From 3107 sp965216225 (lineage in GTDB: Bacteria > Pseudomonadota > Alphaproteobacteria > Rhodobacterales > Rhodobacteraceae), in the NCBI GenBank assembly GCA_965216225.1, contig CBDCFF010000034.1, forward strand, positions 124,001 through 188,000: a stretch of 64,000 nucleotides of DNA, in the 5' to 3' direction. The translations under genes were made by a program, and so were the position numbers. Below, piece after piece: positions 60,559 to 64,000 of this stretch. The notes below the pieces were generated by a model. That model worked only from the letters and a program-made list of their open reading frames with translations. It was not told the origin of the DNA and ran no database searches. Positions within the stretch are counted from its first letter, which is position 1. The number at the start of each line of letters is the position of its first letter.

Positions 60559-63500
60559 ATGAGCGAGATTTCCCACAGACGCAGGCGGCGCGGATTTGGC
60601 TTGTGGATGCTTCTGGGCATGGCGTTTTCTGCCGTGGTCCTGGGGATTGCGCTGACGGTTCTGTCGGGGCGCGAAGTCACGATGCCGGGCTGGCTGACCT
60701 CGAAGATCGAGGCGCGGCTGAGCGCCGCCATGGCCGGAGGATCGGTCGATATAGGGGCGGCAGGCTTCGGGCTGGGGCCGGACTGGTCGCCGCTGGTCAT
60801 GCTGCATCGAATATCGGTTTCCGACGCGACGGACCTGGAAATCGCCGTGCTGGAGCGGATCGTGGTCCGGTTTTCCGCCGAACATCTGTTTTCCGGCAAT
60901 TTGCGCGCGACGCGGATGGAAATGCGGGGGGCCGCCCTGTCGCTGCGGCGGGAACCCGATGGCCGGTTCGACCTTGCGTTCGAAACCGGTGCGGGGCCGC
61001 TCGGGTCATCGGGCAGGTTTGCCGACATTCTGGACAGTGTCGAGACGATCTTCGACGCCCCGGTGCTGTCGCATGTGCAGACCATCCGGGCCGAGGACAT
61101 GACGTTTCAGTACGAGGATGTGCGCGCCGCCGGGTATTGGGAGGCAACCGGGGCGGAGGCGGTGCTGACGCGCGGTAATGACGAGATCGGAATGTATCTG
61201 CGGTTCAGCCTGTTGCACGGCGCCGGCATTCCGGCGGATGTCGAACTGACGATCAATTCTTCGCGCCGCGATTCCGGGGCGGCGCTGGCCGTGCGCGTCA
61301 GCGGCATGCCTGCCTCGGATTTTTCCACACAGGCGCCGGCGCTGGCCTGGCTGTCGGTGATCGACGCACCGGCGACGGTTGCCTTGCGCACGGAGATCGA
61401 CGATACGGGCGTCCTGTCCGCAATGAACGGCGCGCTGGAGATGGGTCGCGGTTTCCTGCGGCCCGGCGCCGGGACAAGGCCGGTCGCCTTTCAATCCGGT
61501 CGCGCCTATTTCGGCTATGATCCCGCCCGGCAGCGGATCACCTTCGATGAGCTTGCGGTGGTGACGGATGCGATGTCGCTGCGGGCGGAGGGGCACGCCT
61601 ATCTGCGGGACATGCGCAACGGGTTGCCGCAATCGCTGCTTGGCCAGTTCCGGTTCGCCGGCATCGACATCACCCCTGACGCAGGTTTCGGCCAACCCGT
61701 CAGTTTTGACGGCGGCGCGCTGGATTTCCGGCTGCGGCTGGCCCCGTTTGAGGTGACGCTCGGGCAACTCGTACTGCTTGACGGCGATGCGCAGATACTG
61801 GCGCGCGGGCAGGTTTCGGCAGAGCAGGATGAATGGCGGGCCGTTCTCGACGCCGATGTCGATGAGATCACGGTCGAAAAGCTGCGCGCCCTGTGGCCCG
61901 CCCGGCTGGCGTCAAGGACCAGGGAATGGATCGTGGAGAACGTCATCGCCAGCCGTATCCACGACGTTTCCGTCAATTTGCGCGCAACGCCGGGGGCCGA
62001 ACCCGTCATGGCGCTGTCGTTTAGGTTTTCCGGGGCCGTCGTCCGCTATCTGAAGACATTGCCGGTGGTCGCCGACGGTATCGGCTATGCCTCGATCACC
62101 GGCAAGCGGTTTTCGCTGGCTGTGGAACAGGGGCAGGTCGTGGCGCCGAACGGGGGCATCCTCGATGCGGCCGGGACCGCGATCCTGATCCCCGACATAA
62201 CGCGGGAAGCCGCGCGCATGGATGTGGCCCTGCGGGTGCGCGGGGACATTCCGGCGGCACTCTCGCTTCTTGATGAGCCGCCGTTTGAAATCATGACCCG
62301 CGCCGGACGGCCGGTCGATATGGCTGACGGACAGGCGATCGTGTCGGCGGACATCGGGCTTGACCTGATCAGGCGGCTGAAGGTGGAGGATGTGAATTAT
62401 CGCATCAGCGCAACCTTGCAGGATGTGGCATCCGACCGGGTTGTCGAGGGCAAAACGCTGCGGGCCGATCAGTTGTCATTGCAGGCTTCGCCCGAAGGCG
62501 TGGAAATTTCAGGTTCTGCACGGGTCGGGCAGGTTCCGGTGCGCGCATCCTGGGTCCAGAAATTCGGGCCGGAAGGGAAAGGACAGTCGCGCGTGAAAGC
62601 GGATGTGGAACTGTCACAGGGCTTTGTTGACGAATTTGGCATCGGGTTGCCTGATGGCAGCGTGAGCGGCGCCGCCACCGCCGGCATCGAGGTCGATCTG
62701 AACCGGGATGAGGCGCCGCGTTTTCGCCTGGAGTCCGATCTGAGCGGCCTGTCGCTGAATCTGCCGGTCGCGGGGTGGCGAAAGGCGGCGGGTCAGACCG
62801 CGAGCCTGCTGCTTGAAGGCAGGCTGGGACGCTCCGCAGCGATAGATGCGCTGCGTTTTGAAGGCCCCGGTCTTGAGGCGAAGGGAAGCGTTGCGCTGAA
62901 CGGGGATGGCAGCCTCGACAAACTGATTTTCGAGCGTGTCCGGATTGGCGACTGGCTGGATGCCCCGGTGGTTCTGACCGGGCGCGGCGGCGGGCGTCCG
63001 CCTTCGGTTCTGATCCCCGGCGGGCGTCTGGACATGCGCGGCGACGGGCTCCGGCAGGCAGGCGGCAATGGCGGCAATGGCAGCGGTGGCGGCAATGGCA
63101 TCGGGCCGATCACCGTGGCGCTGGATGAACTGATCGTGTCCCCGGCGCTCAGGCTTGCCGACCTGCGCGGCGACTTCACCAGGGCAGGCGGCGGGTTGCG
63201 CGGACAGTTCAGCGCCAGTCTGAACGGGCAGGCGCCGATTACCGGCGAGCTTGTCCCGCAATCGGCAGGCACGGCCATTCGTGTGCAAAGCGACGATGCC
63301 GGTGCGGTGATGCGCGCCATCGGGATGCTGGAGCGGGCAAGTGGCGGCACCCTGAATCTGGTACTGGTGCCCCGGCAACAGGGCGGCGTGTATGATGGCG
63401 AGGCGAACATCACCGACAGGCTGATGGTCCACGGGGCGCCCGCGCTGGCGGACCTTCTGGGGGCGATCAGCGTTATCGGCCTGCTTGAACAGTTTAGCGG

Positions 63501-63846
63501 CGACGGTCTTGTGTTCCATTCCACCGAGGCGCGTTTTCGACTGACGCCCGATCAGGTCGTGGTAAGCAGAAGCAGCGCCGTGGGCCCTTCTCTCGGGGTC
63601 AGTCTGAACGGCTATTACAATCTGCATGACGGATTGCTGGACATGCAGGGCGTGATTTCCCCGATTTATCTGGTGAACGGAATCGGCGCATTGTTTACCC
63701 GCCGGGGCGAGGGGCTGTTCGGTTTCAACTTCAGGCTTGCAGGCGCCGCGTCGAAGCCACAGGTTCAGGTCAACCCGCTGTCGATTCTGACGCCGGGCGC
63801 GTTTCGGGAAATCTTTCGCAGGCCGTCGCCGGAACTGACGGAGTGA
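60559..63846 (+). CDS. AsmA/YhdP-like large envelope protein
   Basis: About 1,095 residues from ATG 60559 (MSEISHRRRRRG), with AAGAGG upstream; ATG 60520 in frame is an alternative. One N-terminal membrane helix (WMLLGMAFSAVVLGIALTVL) is followed by a long beta-rich periplasmic region (DUF3971-like, with WPARLASRTREWIVENV) and a C-terminal AsmA-like domain (SVIGLLEQFSGDGLVFHSTE). Such proteins bridge the periplasm and are linked to phospholipid transport to the outer membrane. A Gly/Asn-rich insert (GGNGGNGSGGGNG) lies near residue 840. It overlaps queA by GTGA. The 330 bp before it, divergent to the M23 gene, hold no gene. Confidence 0.9.
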   Translation: MSEISHRRRRRGFGLWMLLGMAFSAVVLGIALTVLSGREVTMPGWLTSKIEARLSAAMAGGSVDIGAAGFGLGPDWSPLVMLHRISVSDATDLEIAVLERIVVRFSAEHLFSGNLRATRMEMRGAALSLRREPDGRFDLAFETGAGPLGSSGRFADILDSVETIFDAPVLSHVQTIRAEDMTFQYEDVRAAGYWEATGAEAVLTRGNDEIGMYLRFSLLHGAGIPADVELTINSSRRDSGAALAVRVSGMPASDFSTQAPALAWLSVIDAPATVALRTEIDDTGVLSAMNGALEMGRGFLRPGAGTRPVAFQSGRAYFGYDPARQRITFDELAVVTDAMSLRAEGHAYLRDMRNGLPQSLLGQFRFAGIDITPDAGFGQPVSFDGGALDFRLRLAPFEVTLGQLVLLDGDAQILARGQVSAEQDEWRAVLDADVDEITVEKLRALWPARLASRTREWIVENVIASRIHDVSVNLRATPGAEPVMALSFRFSGAVVRYLKTLPVVADGIGYASITGKRFSLAVEQGQVVAPNGGILDAAGTAILIPDITREAARMDVALRVRGDIPAALSLLDEPPFEIMTRAGRPVDMADGQAIVSADIGLDLIRRLKVEDVNYRISATLQDVASDRVVEGKTLRADQLSLQASPEGVEISGSARVGQVPVRASWVQKFGPEGKGQSRVKADVELSQGFVDEFGIGLPDGSVSGAATAGIEVDLNRDEAPRFRLESDLSGLSLNLPVAGWRKAAGQTASLLLEGRLGRSAAIDALRFEGPGLEAKGSVALNGDGSLDKLIFERVRIGDWLDAPVVLTGRGGGRPPSVLIPGGRLDMRGDGLRQAGGNGGNGSGGGNGIGPITVALDELIVSPALRLADLRGDFTRAGGGLRGQFSASLNGQAPITGELVPQSAGTAIRVQSDDAGAVMRAIGMLERASGGTLNLVLVPRQQGGVYDGEANITDRLMVHGAPALADLLGAISVIGLLEQFSGDGLVFHSTEARFRLTPDQVVVSRSSAVGPSLGVSLNGYYNLHDGLLDMQGVISPIYLVNGIGALFTRRGEGLFGFNFRLAGAASKPQVQVNPLSILTPGAFREIFRRPSPELTE

Positions 63847-64000
63847 CGGCGTTGAAGCTGTCCGATTTCGATTTCGATCTGCCGGAGGATTTGATCGCCA
63901 TCCGGCCCGCCGTGCCCAGAAGCGCCGCCCGGTTGCTGGTTGCGGAAGGGGCGGCGCTGCGGGATATGCGCGTGTCGGACCTGCCGGACCTGCTGCGCCC
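63843..64000 (+). CDS. queA: S-adenosylmethionine:tRNA ribosyltransferase-isomerase (N-terminal part)
   Basis: GTG 63843 starts VTALKLSDFDFDLPEDLIAI, then RPAVPRSAARLLVAEGAALR, the QueA N-terminus that enters queuosine biosynthesis at the tRNA level. 52 codons are open to the window edge. Translationally coupled to the AsmA-like gene. Confidence 0.93.
   Translation, partial: MTALKLSDFDFDLPEDLIAIRPAVPRSAARLLVAEGAALRDMRVSDLPDLLR

Overview
The window reads as a chromosomal stretch of a GC-rich alphaproteobacterium, most likely Rhodobacterales. The support is a C4-pathway hemA (5-aminolevulinate synthase), a five-enzyme histidine-degradation operon using the HutF/HutG route, a RodZ-like gene directly before ispG, and an overlapping M23-peptidase/bactofilin pair. 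A short terminator-like hairpin with a GAGTATTTTT tract also recurs after several genes. No species is claimed.

Layout. Positions 1-891 hold a partial nucleoside hydrolase. Positions 972-10906 form one divergent locus. On the minus strand are a Hanks-type Ser/Thr kinase with a C-terminal membrane segment, an FHA protein and a PP2C phosphatase. On the plus strand are two dynamin-like GTPases, a small roadblock-like protein, an unrecognised protein and a third GTPase. I do not recognise this combination as a named system, and it is the best candidate here for something undescribed. Positions 11205-19375 hold a decayed oxidoreductase fragment and hutC-hutF-hutI-hutH-hutG-hutU; hutC appears to have an internal deletion. 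A 12-repeat type I-E-like CRISPR array (19381-20079) starts 5 bp after the hutU stop, with no cas genes in the window. One of its spacers itself looks like a canonical I-E repeat. tRNA-Asp follows, inside a perfect 10-bp inverted repeat, with a decayed partial copy next to it. Then come an M20 peptidase, hemA, a RodZ-like protein and ispG.

Positions 26160-35640 are an insertion-sequence graveyard with readable nesting. IS5, IS481, IS256 and IS3 fragments surround or sit in a broken IS21-family element. Its istA is split by a second, intact IS21 element (6-bp target duplication). Its istB is split by IS66 material (8-bp target duplication), in which one complete IS66 sits inside the tnpC of another.

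Positions 35643-47732 hold an autotransporter with cadherin-like and Ig-like passenger domains, valS, a universal stress protein, an MmgE/PrpD protein, a frameshifted DapA-family gene, trpS, a rhomboid-like protein lacking its catalytic residues, and an ArsR regulator. Positions 47943-51832 hold three identical 28-bp repeats derived from the dsbA 3' end. Between them lie a phage-head gene remnant and a 3.3-kb IS1-family transposon (8-bp target duplication) with two cargo genes, one broken by an IS481 element. The rest is envelope and translation housekeeping: a DsbA-like oxidoreductase, a BepA-like M48 protease, PBP1A, release factor 2, bactofilin, M23 peptidase, an AsmA-like protein and the start of queA.
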